DNA of 64,000 bases from Candidatus Paceibacterota bacterium. Its GTDB lineage: Bacteria > Actinomycetota > Actinomycetes > Nanopelagicales > Nanopelagicaceae. The position numbers were made by a program, and so were the translations under genes. Below the pieces are notes generated by a model. That model had not been told where the DNA came from, did not search any database, and saw only the letters and a list, made by a program, of their open reading frames with translations. Below, piece after piece: positions 49,324 to 62,962 of this stretch. The stretch's first letter is position 1, and the number at the start of each line of letters is the position of its first letter. Where the stretch lies: the NCBI GenBank assembly GCA_035530615.1, contig DATKUL010000002.1:558001-622000 (forward strand). Reading direction: 5' to 3'.

Positions 49324-50097
49324 TTACGATTGCTTATAGAACTTCACTATTTTGGCCAATTCCTCAGGATCCAGACTGGCTCCCCCGATCAGGGCTCCGT
49401 CGACATCGGATTCACCCATTATCTGAGCGATATTTGAGGATTTGACCGAGCCCCCGTAGAGGATGCGCATAGCCTGCGCAATTTCCGGGGCGCCAATCTC
49501 TTCGATTTCATGGCGAATCGCACTACATACCTCTTGTGCGTCTTGCGCAGTTGCCGTCTTTCCGGTGCCGATAGCCCAGATGGGTTCGTAGGCAATCACA
49601 ATCTTCTTCAATTCTGGCTTGCTCAACTGCGCCAGTCCGGCTCGCAACTGACGAATAACAAAAGAGACATGAGTGCCCGCTTCGCGAACCGAAAGATCTT
49701 CGCCCACACAGAAGATAGGAGTGAGCTCATTGGCAAGGGCTGCTTTGACCTTTCGATTGACAAGAGCATCGTCTTCGCGGTGTATCGCGCGTCGTTCACT
49801 GTGACCGACGACTACGAAGGTGCATCCCAACTTCGAGAGCATGGATCCAGAAATGTCGCCAGTGAATGCTCCTGACAATTCTGGTGAAAGATCCTGCGCG
49901 CCGTAAAGCAGACGGAGTCGATCTCCATCCACCAGAGTCTGTACCGATCGGATATCCGTGAAGGGAGGAAGGACTGCAACATCGACCGCGTCGTAATCCT
50001 TGTCATCAAGGCTATAAACGAGTTTCTGAGTAACCGCAATCGCCTCAAGGTGATTGAGATTCATTTTCCAGTTACCTGCCATAAGTGGCTTGCGCAT
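49324..50097 (-). CDS. tpiA: triosephosphate isomerase
   Basis: Interconverts dihydroxyacetone phosphate and glyceraldehyde-3-P. From the ATG at 50097 (GGAG upstream) the product is 257 residues: [12 protein letters not shown], catalytic His in [10 protein letters not shown], catalytic Glu in [12 protein letters not shown], and GGSVKSSN plus GGASL phosphate loops. The open frame 8 codons further upstream is the leader. Confidence 0.96.
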   Translation of the reverse strand: MRKPLMAGNWKMNLNHLEAIAVTQKLVYSLDDKDYDAVDVAVLPPFTDIRSVQTLVDGDRLRLLYGAQDLSPELSGAFTGDISGSMLSKLGCTFVVVGHSERRAIHREDDALVNRKVKAALANELTPIFCVGEDLSVREAGTHVSFVIRQLRAGLAQLSKPELKKIVIAYEPIWAIGTGKTATAQDAQEVCSAIRHEIEEIGAPEIAQAMRILYGGSVKSSNIAQIMGESDVDGALIGGASLDPEELAKIVKFYKQS

Positions 50098-50133
50098 GAG
50101 TTCTCCTTGGTTGCCGTGCACGTATGAAAAGGT

Positions 50134-51317
50134 CTATAGACCGAGAGCTTGGAGCCCTGGAAGTTCTTTTCCTTCTAGATATTCCAGTGATGCGCCACCA
50201 CCAGTGGAGATATACCCAAAATCAGAATCCGAGAATCCCAAAGCACGCACAGCCGCAGCCGAATCTCCTCCACCCACTACAGAAATCCCCGAAACTTTGG
50301 TGAGAGCCTCTGCAACAACTTTTGTCCCAGCCGCAAATGCCGGAAATTCGAAAACGCCCATGGGGCCATTCCAGAAAACAGTTTTACAGCGCTTTATTGC
50401 CGCCGCAAATGCTTGTGCAGTCTCTGGTCCTATATCAAGGCCCATCTGATCTTTCGGCATGCTTGCCGCGCCAACCAGAGTGGCCGGTGCATCTGCAGAG
50501 AACGCGGGCGCAACAACTATATCTGTGGGAAGAAGAAGTTGAACACCGTGCTTTGCGGCGCGCGCGATCAATTCTTTGACAGTAGGGATTAAATCGGTTT
50601 CGACCAGGGATGTCCCGATCTCTTTGCCTTGGGCCGCGAGAAAGGTAAAGAGCATTCCACCGCCAATGGCGAGAACGTCGACTTTCTCTATGAGGTTTGA
50701 GATCACGCCGATCTTGTCAGAAACTTTTGCGCCTCCAAGCACGACGCCGTATGGACGAAGCGGGTCATGGGTGAGCTTTTTTAATACCTCGACTTCGGCA
50801 GCAACTAAGTATCCCGCCGCGTGCGGAAGAAGTTGTGGCAAGTCAAAGACCGATGCATGTTTGCGATGCACAGCGCCAAAGCCATCACCTACATATCCAT
50901 CGACCAGGGATGCGAGCGAGCGCGCGAACTCGACGCGTACTTTGTCATCTTTGCTAGTTTCGGCAGCATCAAAGCGAAGATTTTCCAACAGGAGAATCTC
51001 ACCCGGCTTTAGATTTTTAGCAGCTTCGGTAACTGAACTTCCAGTCACCGCCCCTGAAAATTGAATATCTCTGCCCAGGAGTTCGCCCAATCGCTTAGCG
51101 ACGGGGGCGAGAGAGAGTTCGGGCTTTACTTCTCCTTTTGGACGGCCCAGATGCGCCCCAATGACGATCGCTGCTCCACCATCTAGCAGGTATCTGATGG
51201 TGGGCAACGACGCGCGAATTCGACCATCATCTGTGATGGCTTCATCCTTCAGAGGAACATTGAGATCGCATCGAAGAAAGATCCGCTTTCCAGCGATTTC
51301 CAAGGATGCCAGTGACA

Positions 51318-51318
<1 letters not shown>
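50134..51318 (-). CDS. pgk: phosphoglycerate kinase
   Basis: Makes ATP from 1,3-bisphosphoglycerate. The 394 residues show RCDLNVPL, HLGRPKGE, GGAKVSDKIGV and the C-terminal GGGDSAAAV hinge region. The start overlaps the gap stop; second gene of gap-pgk-tpiA-secG. Confidence 0.96.
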
Positions 51319-52384
<1,066 letters not shown>

Positions 52385-52539
52385 ATGAAAGGGTGGGCGG
52401 CAGAAAAACCACAGCGCCGGGGTATCTCCGTAACCTTATCATCGGCGTCGGGCGCAGAGACGATCTCTGAGCGTGACTCGTACGACTCTCGCCCTTAAAG
52501 GCGCGAAAACAGGAAGGGAGGAAAAGCGGAGAAATAGCG

Positions 52540-53517
52540 TTAATTGAGAAGATCCGGCGAAAGGCCAGCTTCAGTGTCGGCTATTCCCAGTTCGCCGGCC
52601 CGCTTATCCGCCATCGCCAGCAGACGGCGAATTCTCCCGGCGATTGCATCTTTTGTCATGGGCGGGTTGGCAAGGGAGCCCAGTTCTTCCAGGCTCGCCT
52701 GCCCATGGGTAATTCGCAGCTCACCAGCCTCTTTAAGGTGATCAGGAATTTGTGGGCCCAGAATCTCCATCGCCCGCTGGACTCGAGCAGATGCCGCAAC
52801 CGCGGCTCGTGCGGATCGACGCAAATTGGCATCGTCAAAATTGGCTAAACGATTGGCCGTTGCCCGAACTTCACGACGCATCCGGCGCTCTTCCCAGGCA
52901 AGAACACTTTCGTGAGCGCCCAGGCGAGTCAGCAGAACACCAATGGCATCTCCATCACGGATCACCACCCGATCAACTCCGCGCACTTCACGTGCCTTAG
53001 CTGCAATTCCAAGTCGGCGAGCCGATCCAACCAGGGCCAGGGCCGCTTCAGGTCCGGGGCAAGTGATTTCCAAGGATGAGGACCTTCCGGGTTCGGTGAG
53101 AGAACCGTGGGCGATAAAGGCACCGCGCCAAGCCGCTTCAGCATCGCAAATTGCGGCCGAGACTACCTGCGGAGGCAGGCCTCTCACAGGACGACCGTTG
53201 GCATCGACCAATCCAGTCTGACGGGCAAGCGCCTCACCATCTTTGATGACTCGGACAACATATCGATTGCCTTTTCGAAGACCACTTGATGAAAGAACTG
53301 CTAGATCGCTTTCATGCCCGTAAACATCGGCAATATCTTTGCGAAGTCGGCGTGCGCTTTGCGCCGCATCAAGTTCTACTTCTATGACTATTTTGCCGGC
53401 TACAAGATGCAAACCTCCAGCAAAACGAAGGAGTGCAGATACTTCTGCTTTACGGCAACAAGGCTTGGTGACGGAGAGACGAGACAATTCATCTTTAACT
53501 GCAGAGGTCATCGCCAT
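52540..53517 (-). CDS. whiA: sporulation/cell-division regulator WhiA
   Basis: Homing-endonuclease-derived DNA-binding regulator kept in Actinomycetota and Firmicutes. From the ATG at 53517 the product is 325 residues (alternatives TTG 53529, ATG 53511). It begins [14 protein letters not shown] and has the LAGLIDADG-like domain to about residue 195 and a C-terminal helix-turn-helix ([26 protein letters not shown]). It follows yvcK in the rapZ-yvcK-whiA cluster. Confidence 0.92.
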   Translation of the reverse strand: MAMTSAVKDELSRLSVTKPCCRKAEVSALLRFAGGLHLVAGKIVIEVELDAAQSARRLRKDIADVYGHESDLAVLSSSGLRKGNRYVVRVIKDGEALARQTGLVDANGRPVRGLPPQVVSAAICDAEAAWRGAFIAHGSLTEPGRSSSLEITCPGPEAALALVGSARRLGIAAKAREVRGVDRVVIRDGDAIGVLLTRLGAHESVLAWEERRMRREVRATANRLANFDDANLRRSARAAVAASARVQRAMEILGPQIPDHLKEAGELRITHGQASLEELGSLANPPMTKDAIAGRIRRLLAMADKRAGELGIADTEAGLSPDLLN

Positions 53518-53521
53518 GTGC

Positions 53522-54469
53522 TTATCCAACCAGGCTATTCATCATGATGTGACCAAAATGAAGAGCCAATTTATCTACATCGTGATGCACGCTGCCTCGG
53601 CCCTGCCGAAGGTCGGCTACCAGGAGTTTCCCACCCATATTCTCTACTTGTCTCACCAGGGAAGACTCGTTTTTTACTAGAGAGTTATCGGCAAGAACGA
53701 AGTCCGTTCTCAGATCGGGTGCATATTCAGAAATGAGGCCGAGGTGTTCTTCCGGAGAATATCCCGCAAATTCTTTGCCCGACAATTCAGGAGTGGCGTC
53801 TAAATTAAGGACGATGATTTTTTTTGCACGGCTATCACTGAGTGCTTTCCTCTGCATGGGGACAAGAAGGTGAGGAAGTACCGACGAAAACCACGAGCCC
53901 GGTCCCATGGTTATCCAATCCGCTTCTGCAATCGCAGCAAGTGCTTCACTGCGCGCTGGAGGATCATGCGGAATAATTCTCAAAGACTCAAGCTTTCCTT
54001 GCGCCGTCGCCACCTCGGCCTGTCCGCGGATCACTTCACTCCCCTGCGACGTTGTGAAGGTGCCCTCGATATCTAATGGTTGCGATGCCATCGGAAGAAC
54101 CCGACCGATGACTTTGAGCAAAGATCCAACCCGATCTAATCCAACGACTGGATCAGCATCTCGATCCCACAGCGCGGCGAGTAACAAATTGCCGACCGCA
54201 TGACCATTCAATGGTCCATCCCCCGTAAAACGATGCTGCATGATTCTGGCCCACTCGCGCCCCCACTCATCATCAGCGCAGAGCGCAGCGAGTGCCATCC
54301 GTAGATCCCCTGGCGGAAGAATGGGATATTCCTGTCTCAATCTTCCGCTGGAACCACCGTTATCTGCGACGGTGACAATCGCAGTTATCTCAGGTGTGAC
54401 TTTTCGCAGAGATGTGAGGACTGCCGCCAATCCATGTCCTCCTCCAAGGGCTACAACCTTCTGATGCAC
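53522..54469 (-). CDS. yvcK: YvcK/CofD-like protein (gluconeogenesis factor)
   Basis: The 315 residues match the 2-phospho-L-lactate transferase-like YvcK family: [43 protein letters not shown] and [18 protein letters not shown]. The protein affects carbon metabolism and cell shape, and binds UDP-sugars in studied relatives. It shares one base with rapZ (TAG/ATG junction). Confidence 0.92.
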   Translation of the reverse strand: MHQKVVALGGGHGLAAVLTSLRKVTPEITAIVTVADNGGSSGRLRQEYPILPPGDLRMALAALCADDEWGREWARIMQHRFTGDGPLNGHAVGNLLLAALWDRDADPVVGLDRVGSLLKVIGRVLPMASQPLDIEGTFTTSQGSEVIRGQAEVATAQGKLESLRIIPHDPPARSEALAAIAEADWITMGPGSWFSSVLPHLLVPMQRKALSDSRAKKIIVLNLDATPELSGKEFAGYSPEEHLGLISEYAPDLRTDFVLADNSLVKNESSLVRQVENMGGKLLVADLRQGRGSVHHDVDKLALHFGHIMMNSLVG

Positions 54470-55341
54470 TACTCGCGTCCCACGTCTCGGTGTAGTGCAT
54501 GAGCCTCTATATCTACCGGACCCTTAACTTGATTCAGGCGAGAAGCAATCGCTTCAGAAATGGCAACACTTCGATGTTTCCCGCCGGTGCACCCCACTGC
54601 AAGAGTGACGTACTTCTTGCCTTCTCGTAAATATCCTTCAACCATTTGATGTAAAAGAGATACATAATTGTCAATAAATTCGTTAACACCAGGTGATGAG
54701 AGGACGTTCTTGCTTACGGGTTCGCTTAACCCGTTGAGAGCGCGAAGCTCGGGTATCCAATGTGGATTGGGAATGAATCGGCAATCAAGAACAAGGTCTG
54801 CATCGACCGGAATCCCATACTTGTAGCCGAATGAAAGGACGTTGAAACGAACTCCGTGATTATGACCGGACGAGAAGATCTCTCCTACTCGCTTATCAAG
54901 CTCGTGTACGTTGAGATTGCTCGTATCAATGACGACATCTGCTCTCGAACGTAAGTCTTCAAGACGCACCCGTTCGCGTGCGATTCCATCCACAATTCGG
55001 TCGGCATCTTGCAGTGGGTGAGGACGTCGAGTCGACTCGAAACGTTGGACAAGAGCTTGATCTGTAGCATCAAGAAAAAGTAGGCGAAATGGCACTCCAT
55101 CCGCCTTAAGGGTCAACAAAGAATTGTTTAAATCATCAAAAAAACGACCGCTTCTTACATCTACAACGACCGCCATCATCGAAATTTGTGCCCCATCTGT
55201 TTGCGCAACCAACGCCGGCAAAAGGGCTGCTGGGACGTTGTCGACCACATACCAACCCAGATCCTCCAAGGAGTGAGCGACCGTCGAGCGCCCGGCACCC
55301 GACATGCCGGTGAGTATTAATATTTCTCGAGGTTGATTCAT
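54469..55341 (-). CDS. rapZ: RNase adapter / nucleotide-binding protein RapZ
   Basis: P-loop protein; in enterics it guides RNase E to a small RNA, while in Gram-positives its role is unclear. From the ATG at 55341 (AGGAGG 12 bases upstream) the product is 290 residues with Walker A TGMSGAGRSTVA, the DVRSGRFF region and C-terminal GCTGGKHRSVAI. A start at 55362 adds seven residues. Confidence 0.92.
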   Translation of the reverse strand: MNQPREILILTGMSGAGRSTVAHSLEDLGWYVVDNVPAALLPALVAQTDGAQISMMAVVVDVRSGRFFDDLNNSLLTLKADGVPFRLLFLDATDQALVQRFESTRRPHPLQDADRIVDGIARERVRLEDLRSRADVVIDTSNLNVHELDKRVGEIFSSGHNHGVRFNVLSFGYKYGIPVDADLVLDCRFIPNPHWIPELRALNGLSEPVSKNVLSSPGVNEFIDNYVSLLHQMVEGYLREGKKYVTLAVGCTGGKHRSVAISEAIASRLNQVKGPVDIEAHALHRDVGRE

Positions 55342-55365
55342 AACTTCTTCATCCTCCTGCATGTG

Positions 55366-57303
55366 TCAAGAACCTGCAAGAATTTCACCCGTTTGGGCGT
55401 CAAAACTACGTTCGACTCCCTTTTGGAGATGTGCGTAAATGAGGTGGGCAATTGTCGGTCCGATTCCGGGGACTTGGGCGATTTCCACCGCTGACGCCTT
55501 TCGGATGGCAGCCACGGAGCCAAAATTCTGCAAAAGTGCAGCGCGGCGTACTTGGCCCAGGCTGGGAATTTCGTCCAATAATGACTCCAGCATCGCAGCC
55601 GATCGCCTTGAACGGTGAAAGGTAATTGCGAACCTATGGGCTTCGTCTCGAACTCTTTGCAGAAGGTAGAGACCTTCACTTGTTCTGGGAAGAATCATTG
55701 GATCTTTCGACCCCGGTAACCAGACTTCTTCCATTCTCTTGGCCAAGCCACAGAGCGGAATGTCGGCAAGACCAGCTTCATCTAGCGCACGCAAGGCCGC
55801 CTGCACTTGTGGCGCGCCTCCATCTACCACGATGAGAGAGGGTGGGTAGGCGAATTTGCCCTGCTTACCACCACTTTCCCGTACTTCGTTGAGGTCCACG
55901 CTGCGTTCATCAAGAAGCCGCTTTACTCGCCGTGCGATAACTTGGTGAATTGCTCGCGTATCATCCCATGCCGTGTCGGTGTCGATAATGAAACGTCTGT
56001 ATTCACTTTTCTTAGGCAGGCCGTCTTCAAAAACCACCATAGAAGCCACAACGGTGGTTCCGGAAATATTGGAAATATCAAAACATTCAATACGCAAAGG
56101 CGGTCGATCCAAATCAAGAGCTTCTTGAATTTCAACCAGGGCTTTACCGCTAATGGCGCTGTCGGTGGACCGCTTGTTAACAAATTGGATAAGGGCATAC
56201 CGAGCATTTCTTTCGACGGTGTTCATAATTTCGACCTTTTCACCTCTGTGAGGCACTTTGATTTCAACCTTGGAACCACGCAATCCAGTGAGCCATTCCT
56301 GCAAAGTGGCAGCATCTGCCGGCATCTCATTAATCAATATCTGGGGCGGGACATCTCCTCCGACGATTGATGGTTGACTCTCGCCATAAATCGAAGCGAA
56401 GAGTGCCGAGATATCATCTTCATCCTCAAGGGATTGCTTCTGATCCAGGAGCCAAGACCTTGACCCTTTAATGGTGCCTCCACGAATCATGAATAGCGAT
56501 CCGGCTGCATGCACTCCTTCCCGATGAATAGCAATAACGTCAGCAAAGAGATTTTCTGGTAAGGCGGCATCGGCAGATTCAAGAACATGTTCCATTGATG
56601 TGATCTGGTCTCGAATTTTGGCCGCGCGCTCATACTCTTGATTATGCGCCGCAGTATCCATCTCTTTGCGAAGAGTCGGGAGCATTTCACCCTGGCCAGC
56701 ATCCATAAAAGCAACCAGGCGATTGGCCAACTCTTTGTGCTCTGCGGGCGATATCCACCCTACGCATGGTGCAGAACACTTTCCAATATCACCCAGGAGA
56801 CACTGCCGCTGATTCTTATGGGCTTTCTGGAAAATCCCATCCGTGCACGAGCGCACCGGAAATACTTTCAGTACGACATCAAAAGTATTTCGCAGTGCCC
56901 AGGCTTGAGTAAAGGGTCCGAAATACTTGATTCCCGGACGCTTCTGTTTTCGAGTTATGAATACTCGCGGAAAATCATCTCCCACAGAGAGCGCCAAATA
57001 CGGGTAGGACTTATCGTCGCGAAATTGAACATTGTAAATCGGGTTGTACTGCTTAATCCACGAGAATTCCAACTGCAGCGCTTCAACCTCGGAATCCACG
57101 ATGGTCCAGTCGACGCGAACCGCTTCATGAACCATCCGGTAGGTACGCTCTGGAAGATTATTTTGAAAGTAATTACTCAGACGTGACTTTAAACTAAGTG
57201 CCTTGCCCACATAGATCACTCGATCGTGGTCGTCGAAAAATCGATACACGCCCGGAAGTACAGGAACGTCCTTCGGACGATACGACTCGGGATTAGCCAT
57301 CAT
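55366..57303 (-). CDS. uvrC: excinuclease ABC subunit C
   Basis: Makes both incisions in nucleotide excision repair. The 645 residues have the GIY-YIG nuclease ([20 protein letters not shown]), a Cys cluster with [16 protein letters not shown], the UvrB-interacting UVR domain, the RNase H-like C-terminal nuclease ([23 protein letters not shown]) and two HhH motifs at the end. It overlaps the uvrA stop. Confidence 0.96.
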   Translation of the reverse strand: MMANPESYRPKDVPVLPGVYRFFDDHDRVIYVGKALSLKSRLSNYFQNNLPERTYRMVHEAVRVDWTIVDSEVEALQLEFSWIKQYNPIYNVQFRDDKSYPYLALSVGDDFPRVFITRKQKRPGIKYFGPFTQAWALRNTFDVVLKVFPVRSCTDGIFQKAHKNQRQCLLGDIGKCSAPCVGWISPAEHKELANRLVAFMDAGQGEMLPTLRKEMDTAAHNQEYERAAKIRDQITSMEHVLESADAALPENLFADVIAIHREGVHAAGSLFMIRGGTIKGSRSWLLDQKQSLEDEDDISALFASIYGESQPSIVGGDVPPQILINEMPADAATLQEWLTGLRGSKVEIKVPHRGEKVEIMNTVERNARYALIQFVNKRSTDSAISGKALVEIQEALDLDRPPLRIECFDISNISGTTVVASMVVFEDGLPKKSEYRRFIIDTDTAWDDTRAIHQVIARRVKRLLDERSVDLNEVRESGGKQGKFAYPPSLIVVDGGAPQVQAALRALDEAGLADIPLCGLAKRMEEVWLPGSKDPMILPRTSEGLYLLQRVRDEAHRFAITFHRSRRSAAMLESLLDEIPSLGQVRRAALLQNFGSVAAIRKASAVEIAQVPGIGPTIAHLIYAHLQKGVERSFDAQTGEILAGS

Positions 57304-60161
57304 CGTCTGGCAGAAATGCTCGCTCGGTTACTTTCCAAAATTTCCGCTAAGTAAGCCCCGGTGTAGCTCTTTTTGTTGAGAGCAACGTCCTCTGGCGATC
57401 CTTCGGCCACGATAGTGCCGCCGCGGAATCCTCCTTCTGGACCCATGTCTATCACCCAGTCGGCGGATTTAATGACATCCAAATTATGTTCGATGACGAC
57501 CACCGTGTTGCCGGTGTCAACGAGACGATTGAGAACTCCGAGGAGTTTGTTGACGTCCTCAAAGTGAAGTCCCGTGGTTGGTTCATCAAGGACATAAATG
57601 GTGCGGCCCGTAGAACGCCTCTGCAATTCTGTCGCCAATTTTACGCGCTGCGCCTCTCCGCCGGAGAGTGTTGGCGCAGATTGACCGAGGCGGACATAGC
57701 CTAAACCAACATCGCAGAGCGTTTTTAGATATCGGGCGATGGTTGGAACAGCTTCGAAGAAATCTCTCGCCTCTTCAATTGGCATTCCGAGCACTTCGGC
57801 AATGGTTCTGCCTTTATAGTGGACTTCGAGGGTCTCGCGGTTGTAGCGCGCGCCATGGCAGACCTCACAGGGAACATAAACATCGGGTAGAAAGTTCATT
57901 TCGATTGTGATCGTGCCATCACCCGCGCAATTCTCACAACGACCACCCTTCACGTTGAAGGAGAAGCGACCTTGGAGATAGCCACGAACTTTTGCCTCTG
58001 ATGTCTCAGCAAATAATGCGCGTACTTTGTCGAATACGCCCGTGTAGGTAGCAGGATTTGAACGTGGCGTACGACCGATCGGTGATTGGTCAACATGAAC
58101 AACCTTGTCCAGCAAATCCACGCCCGTGACACTCCGATGGCGACCAGGCACCAGACGCGCACCGTTGAGTTTGTTGGCAAGCGTCATATAAACAATGTCA
58201 TTTATCAGAGTGGATTTGCCGGAACCGCTTACCCCGGTGACTGCAACAAAGGCGCCTAACGGAATCGAGACGTCGATATCTTTTAAGTTATTCTCGCGAG
58301 CGCCTTTGACCACCAGTTTTCGTTTCGGATCGATGGGTCTACGAACTGCCGGGATCTCAATTGCACGCTTTCCTGAAAGATAAGCCCCAGTAATCGACTC
58401 TTCAGAATCAATAAGCGCTTGATAATCACCAGAAACAACAACTCTTCCCCCGTGTTCGCCAGCCCCTGGGCCAATATCTACAATCCAGTCAGCTGCACGA
58501 ATTGTCTCTTCATCGTGTTCAACCACAATGAGGGTATTTCCTAAATCACGCAACCGCGTAAGAGTCTCAATAAGTCTGCGATTATCCCTCTGATGCAGCC
58601 CGATACTCGGCTCATCCAATACATAAAGAACTCCCACCAATCCAGAACCGATCTGCGTTGCCAACCGGATGCGCTGTGCTTCACCACCAGAAAGTGTGGC
58701 GGCGGGTCTATCCAAAGAGAGGTAGTCCAAGCCAACATTGAGCAAGAACCCGAGACGAGCATGTACTTCCTTCATCACTCTTTCGGCGATCTGACTCTCT
58801 CGCGCATTCAGTTCGATATCTCTAAGGAATTCGGCGCACTCTCCGATGGAAAGTTCGCAGATCTGGGCAATATTTTTCCCGCCGACAAGTACTGCCAACA
58901 CCTCAGGCTTGAGTCGCGCACCCTTACAAACGGGGCAGGGAATTTGGCGCATGTAGGCCTCATATTTATCTCTGCTGTAATCACTATCTGTTTCGCTGTG
59001 CCTACGGTGAATAAATGGAATGACACCTTCGAAACCCGTTGAATAGTTTCGTACTCTTCCATAGCGGTTTTTATACTTTACGTGGACTTCATATTCGAAG
59101 CCATGCAGGATCGCTTCCTTCGCCTTGACAGATAACTTCTTCCACGGGTTATCAAGGGAGAACTTCACTTCTGCCGAAAGCGCCTCAAGAAGTCGCAAGA
59201 AATACTCTGAAGTCTGTCCCGTCGACCACGGAGCAATCGCGCCTTCGTGTATGGAGATCGAATCATCGGGGATGATTAGGTCGAAATCAACCTCAAGCTT
59301 CGTGCCGATTCCCGTACAGGCCGGACATGCTCCGAATGGGGAGTTGAAAGAGAAAGAACGCGGTTCGAGTTCTTCAAAGGAGAGTTCGCAGTCATGGCAT
59401 GCTAAGTGCTCGCTGAATGTCCGCTCCTTTTCAGAGCCTTTAACATCGACGAAATCGAGAAGAACAATGCCATTTGCCAATCTCAAAGCCGTCTCTATGG
59501 AATCCGTCAATCGATTCTTTGACTCTGCTTTGGCAGTCAGACGGTCAATGACAACCTCGATGGTGTGCTTCTCTTGCTTCTTGAGTTTGGGTGGCGCAGC
59601 AAGTTGAATGACTTCGCCATCAACACGGGCTCTCGAATAACCCTGACTCACCAACTCCTGAAATAGATCAACAAATTCTCCCTTGCGCGCACGGATCATG
59701 GGAGCGAGTACTTGGAATTTGGTGGTTGTGGGCATTGTCAAAATTTGATCAACGATCTGTTGCGGGCTCTGACGGCTTACCGGCTGGCCACAATTGGGAC
59801 AGTGGGGCCTTCCGGCACGCGCAAAGAGAAGACGGAGGTAATCGTAAACCTCGGTAATTGTCCCAACCGTCGAGCGAGGGTTCCTGTTAGTCGATTTTTG
59901 GTCGATGGAAACCGCTGGCGAGAGCCCCTCAATGAAATCCACATCTGGCTTATCCATCTGACCCAAGAACTGCCGGGCGTAAGCGGAGAGGGATTCAACA
60001 TACCTGCGCTGGCCTTCGGCAAAAATTGTGTCGAAGGCAAGACTCGACTTGCCAGATCCGGAAAGTCCGGTGAAAACGACCAGAGAATTGCGTGGTAATT
60101 CAATTGAAATATTTTTGAGGTTGTGCTCTCGCGCGCCGCGGACAATGAGGTGCTCTGCCAT
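57300..60161 (-). CDS. uvrA: excinuclease ABC subunit A
   Basis: Damage-recognition ATPase. From the ATG at 60161 ([14 protein letters not shown]) the product is 953 residues, the normal size. It has two Walker A motifs ([19 protein letters not shown]), zinc-finger cysteines ([20 protein letters not shown]) and two LSGGEAQR signatures. An extension to 60245 would run into uvrB and is rejected. Confidence 0.96.
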   Translation of the reverse strand: MAEHLIVRGAREHNLKNISIELPRNSLVVFTGLSGSGKSSLAFDTIFAEGQRRYVESLSAYARQFLGQMDKPDVDFIEGLSPAVSIDQKSTNRNPRSTVGTITEVYDYLRLLFARAGRPHCPNCGQPVSRQSPQQIVDQILTMPTTTKFQVLAPMIRARKGEFVDLFQELVSQGYSRARVDGEVIQLAAPPKLKKQEKHTIEVVIDRLTAKAESKNRLTDSIETALRLANGIVLLDFVDVKGSEKERTFSEHLACHDCELSFEELEPRSFSFNSPFGACPACTGIGTKLEVDFDLIIPDDSISIHEGAIAPWSTGQTSEYFLRLLEALSAEVKFSLDNPWKKLSVKAKEAILHGFEYEVHVKYKNRYGRVRNYSTGFEGVIPFIHRRHSETDSDYSRDKYEAYMRQIPCPVCKGARLKPEVLAVLVGGKNIAQICELSIGECAEFLRDIELNARESQIAERVMKEVHARLGFLLNVGLDYLSLDRPAATLSGGEAQRIRLATQIGSGLVGVLYVLDEPSIGLHQRDNRRLIETLTRLRDLGNTLIVVEHDEETIRAADWIVDIGPGAGEHGGRVVVSGDYQALIDSEESITGAYLSGKRAIEIPAVRRPIDPKRKLVVKGARENNLKDIDVSIPLGAFVAVTGVSGSGKSTLINDIVYMTLANKLNGARLVPGRHRSVTGVDLLDKVVHVDQSPIGRTPRSNPATYTGVFDKVRALFAETSEAKVRGYLQGRFSFNVKGGRCENCAGDGTITIEMNFLPDVYVPCEVCHGARYNRETLEVHYKGRTIAEVLGMPIEEARDFFEAVPTIARYLKTLCDVGLGYVRLGQSAPTLSGGEAQRVKLATELQRRSTGRTIYVLDEPTTGLHFEDVNKLLGVLNRLVDTGNTVVVIEHNLDVIKSADWVIDMGPEGGFRGGTIVAEGSPEDVALNKKSYTGAYLAEILESNRASISARR

Positions 60162-60165
60162 CTGC

Positions 60166-62250
60166 CTAAACCCCCGCCGTTTCCATGTCGCGAAGTTCTC
60201 GCTTGAGGTCCTTAATTTCATCGCGGAGTCTGGCCGCCAATTCAAAATGCAGGTCCGCCGCCGCGCCTCTCATCTGCTCCGTCAGCGACTCTATCAAGGC
60301 CAATAACTCCTGTCTTGGCAGGGAGCCCAGACTCTTTGTATACAATCCAATAGCTGGTACAGGTGAGCGCGCTACTTTTTTGCCAGCACTGGAAAGTAAT
60401 TGCTCGGTATCCGCGCTCTCTTTGTTGATTAGATCAGTTATATCGGCTATTTTCTTCCGCAGGGGTTGTGGGTCGACCCCCCGTTCTAGGTTGTACGCCA
60501 CTTGCTTTGCGCGCCGACGGTTGGTTTCATCGATAGCTTTAGCCATAGATTTCGTAATGTTGTCTGCGTACATATGCACTTCACCTGAGACATTTCGTGC
60601 CGCACGCCCAATGGTTTGAATGAGTGAAGTCGCCGACCGCAAGAATCCTTCTTTGTCCGCATCTAAAATTGAAACCAGGGAAACTTCGGGCAAGTCCAGA
60701 CCTTCACGAAGCAGGTTGATACCAATAAGTACGTCGTACTCCCCCGAACGCAGTTCACGCAGAAGTTCTACCCGTCTTAAAGTGTCCACTTCGGAGTGAA
60801 GGTATCGAACTCGGACGCCGCGTTCTTGCAGATAATCGGTAAGGTCTTCAGACATCTTCTTCGTGAGAGTGGTAACTAGCACACGTTCATTCTTCGCCGC
60901 ACGAATTTCAATTTCATTGAGGAGATCATCAATCTGTCCCTTGATCGGTTTTACAACAATCTTTGGATCCACCAGACCCGTCGGGCGAATAACTTGCTCA
61001 ACAACGTCCCCATCTACTTTGCCAAGTTCGTATGGTCCTGGAGTTGCCGATAAATAAACTTTCTGACCAACCCGCTCTAGGAACTCGTCCCAACGAAGCG
61101 GTCTGTTATCCATTGCGCTAGGAAGTCGAAACCCATGTTCTACTAACGTTCGCTTTCGGGATGCATCACCCTCGAACATGGCCCCAATTTGCGGGACCGT
61201 CACGTGGGACTCGTCAATGACGAGAAGGAAATCATCCGGAAAATAATCGAGCAGGCAGTTCGGTCCCGACCCGGCAGCTCGTCCGTCAATGTGGCGGGAG
61301 TAATTCTCAATACCAGAACAGAAACCCAGATTCTGCATCATTTCGATATCAAAGGAGGTGCGCATCCGCAGACGTTGGGCTTCAAGTAATTTCCCCTGCC
61401 GCTCGAAATTCTCCAGTTGGTCCTCAAGTTCTTCTTCAATCTCCGCAATAGCCCGTTTCATCGTCTCAGGACCGGCTGCATAGTGGGTCGCGGGGAAGAT
61501 GTACATCTCTTCTTCGTCCCTAACGATTTCGCCGGTCAGCGGATGCAGAGTCGTGATCCGCTCGATTTCATCCCCGAACATCTCTATTCGAAGAGCGAGC
61601 TCCTCATACATCGGGATAATTTCGACAGTATCACCACGAACTCGGAAGGTTCCGCGCTCGAAAGCAACGTCGTTTCGCTTGTATTGAATATCCACAAATT
61701 TGCGGAGTAGAACATTTCGGTCGATCTGATCCCCCACCTTTAAAGTGACCATACGGTCCACATACTCCTGCGGAGTCCCAAGGCCGTAAATACACGAGAC
61801 GGTGGCGACAACGATGACATCGCGACGAGTGAGGAGGGAATTAGTTGCGGAGTGGCGCAATCTTTCTACCTCGTCATTGACGCTTGAGTCCTTCTCAATA
61901 AAAGTATCCGTCTGCGGGACATATGCCTCGGGTTGGTAATAGTCATAGTAGGAAACGAAGTATTCGACTGCATTATTGGGCATCAATTCCTTGAACTCAT
62001 TTGCCAGTTGAGCAGCAAGAGTTTTGTTTGGGGCGATCACCAATGTCGGGCGTTGCAATTTCTCAATCAGCCAGGCGGTCGTTGCAGACTTTCCTGTGCC
62101 GGTGGCTCCGAGAAGTACCACATCCTGGTCACCACGCTCGATACGACGAACTATTTCCGCGATCGCCTCCGGTTGATCCCCAGCTGGAACATAATCACTT
62201 TCTACACGGAATGGTTCAACGCGCCGCTGAATCTCTGATTTTGGACGCAC
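60166..62250 (-). CDS. uvrB: excinuclease ABC subunit B
   Basis: DNA-loading helicase of excision repair. The 694 residues have Walker A GATGTGKS, the beta-hairpin [21 protein letters not shown] region, DEAD-like DESHVT, helicase motif QTIGRAARN and a C-terminal UVR domain. uvrB-uvrA-uvrC follow one another with 4-base spacing or overlap. Confidence 0.97.
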   Translation of the reverse strand: MRPKSEIQRRVEPFRVESDYVPAGDQPEAIAEIVRRIERGDQDVVLLGATGTGKSATTAWLIEKLQRPTLVIAPNKTLAAQLANEFKELMPNNAVEYFVSYYDYYQPEAYVPQTDTFIEKDSSVNDEVERLRHSATNSLLTRRDVIVVATVSCIYGLGTPQEYVDRMVTLKVGDQIDRNVLLRKFVDIQYKRNDVAFERGTFRVRGDTVEIIPMYEELALRIEMFGDEIERITTLHPLTGEIVRDEEEMYIFPATHYAAGPETMKRAIAEIEEELEDQLENFERQGKLLEAQRLRMRTSFDIEMMQNLGFCSGIENYSRHIDGRAAGSGPNCLLDYFPDDFLLVIDESHVTVPQIGAMFEGDASRKRTLVEHGFRLPSAMDNRPLRWDEFLERVGQKVYLSATPGPYELGKVDGDVVEQVIRPTGLVDPKIVVKPIKGQIDDLLNEIEIRAAKNERVLVTTLTKKMSEDLTDYLQERGVRVRYLHSEVDTLRRVELLRELRSGEYDVLIGINLLREGLDLPEVSLVSILDADKEGFLRSATSLIQTIGRAARNVSGEVHMYADNITKSMAKAIDETNRRRAKQVAYNLERGVDPQPLRKKIADITDLINKESADTEQLLSSAGKKVARSPVPAIGLYTKSLGSLPRQELLALIESLTEQMRGAAADLHFELAARLRDEIKDLKRELRDMETAGV

Positions 62251-62269
62251 CAGTCAACTCTAGTCTTGG

Positions 62270-62872
62270 TCAGCTTTTCTCGCGCTGCCATTTTGGAAGA
62301 ACATCTTCCCAGAGATGCTCAACCTCCCGCAGGAGGAAATCTTCCGTAGAATTGTTGAGAATGACATAGTTTGCCACCGCCGTACGAGCCTGCGAGCTTG
62401 CTTGCGCTTGCATCCGTGCGTCAATCTCTGATGCCAGCATTCCTCGTTTCCGCAGCCGCTCTCTTCGCGATTCAATGTCGGATTCAACGGTTATTACAAA
62501 ATCAAATATTCCAGCTGCACCCGTCTCTACTAAGAGAGGGATTTCATAGATCAGTATCTCGTCCCCTTTCAGTTTGTTAACGCTCTCTTCGAGTGCATGT
62601 CGTACTCGAGGATGGATGATCCCCTCAAGCTTGCGCTTTGCATTCTCGTCTGCAAAGACAATCTCGGCGAGAGCGCGACGATCCAAATCGCCATTTCGCA
62701 AGACTGAATCTCCAAAAGTGGAAACGACCTCATCAAATCCATCAGTACCGCGTTCGACGACATCGCGCGCTAACTGATCGGCATCAATCACACGTGCCCC
62801 TAGGTCAGCGAAATAGCCGGCAACGTGGGATTTGCCAGAGCCGATTCCACCTGTCAATCCAACGACTAGCAC
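62270..62872 (-). CDS. coaE: dephospho-CoA kinase
   Basis: Last step of coenzyme A synthesis. The 200 residues have Walker A GLTGGIGSGKS, the substrate-binding DADQLARDVVERGT, HPRVR and IPLLVETG segments. It lies between rpsA and uvrB, as usual in Actinomycetota. Confidence 0.95.
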   Translation of the reverse strand: MLVVGLTGGIGSGKSHVAGYFADLGARVIDADQLARDVVERGTDGFDEVVSTFGDSVLRNGDLDRRALAEIVFADENAKRKLEGIIHPRVRHALEESVNKLKGDEILIYEIPLLVETGAAGIFDFVITVESDIESRRERLRKRGMLASEIDARMQAQASSQARTAVANYVILNNSTEDFLLREVEHLWEDVLPKWQREKS

Positions 62873-62908
62873 AGAGTGACCTTAGCCTTTCTTTTACAAG
62901 GAATAAAG

Positions 62909-62940
62909 AAACCGACTCCGAAAAGTATCGGAGTCGGTTT
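62909..62940 (-). terminator. intrinsic terminator of rpsA
   Basis: A perfect 13-bp stem (AAACCGACTCCGA with TCGGAGTCGGTTT) and a 6-base loop, followed on the minus strand by CTTTATTCC. It lies 22 bases after the rpsA stop and just before coaE. Confidence 0.88.
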
Positions 62941-62962
62941 CACTACTAGTGGTACGCGGAAC

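Noticed and set aside
60162-60245. 28-codon N-terminal extension of uvrA
   Set aside because: It runs into uvrB; the family start [14 protein letters not shown] lies at 60161.
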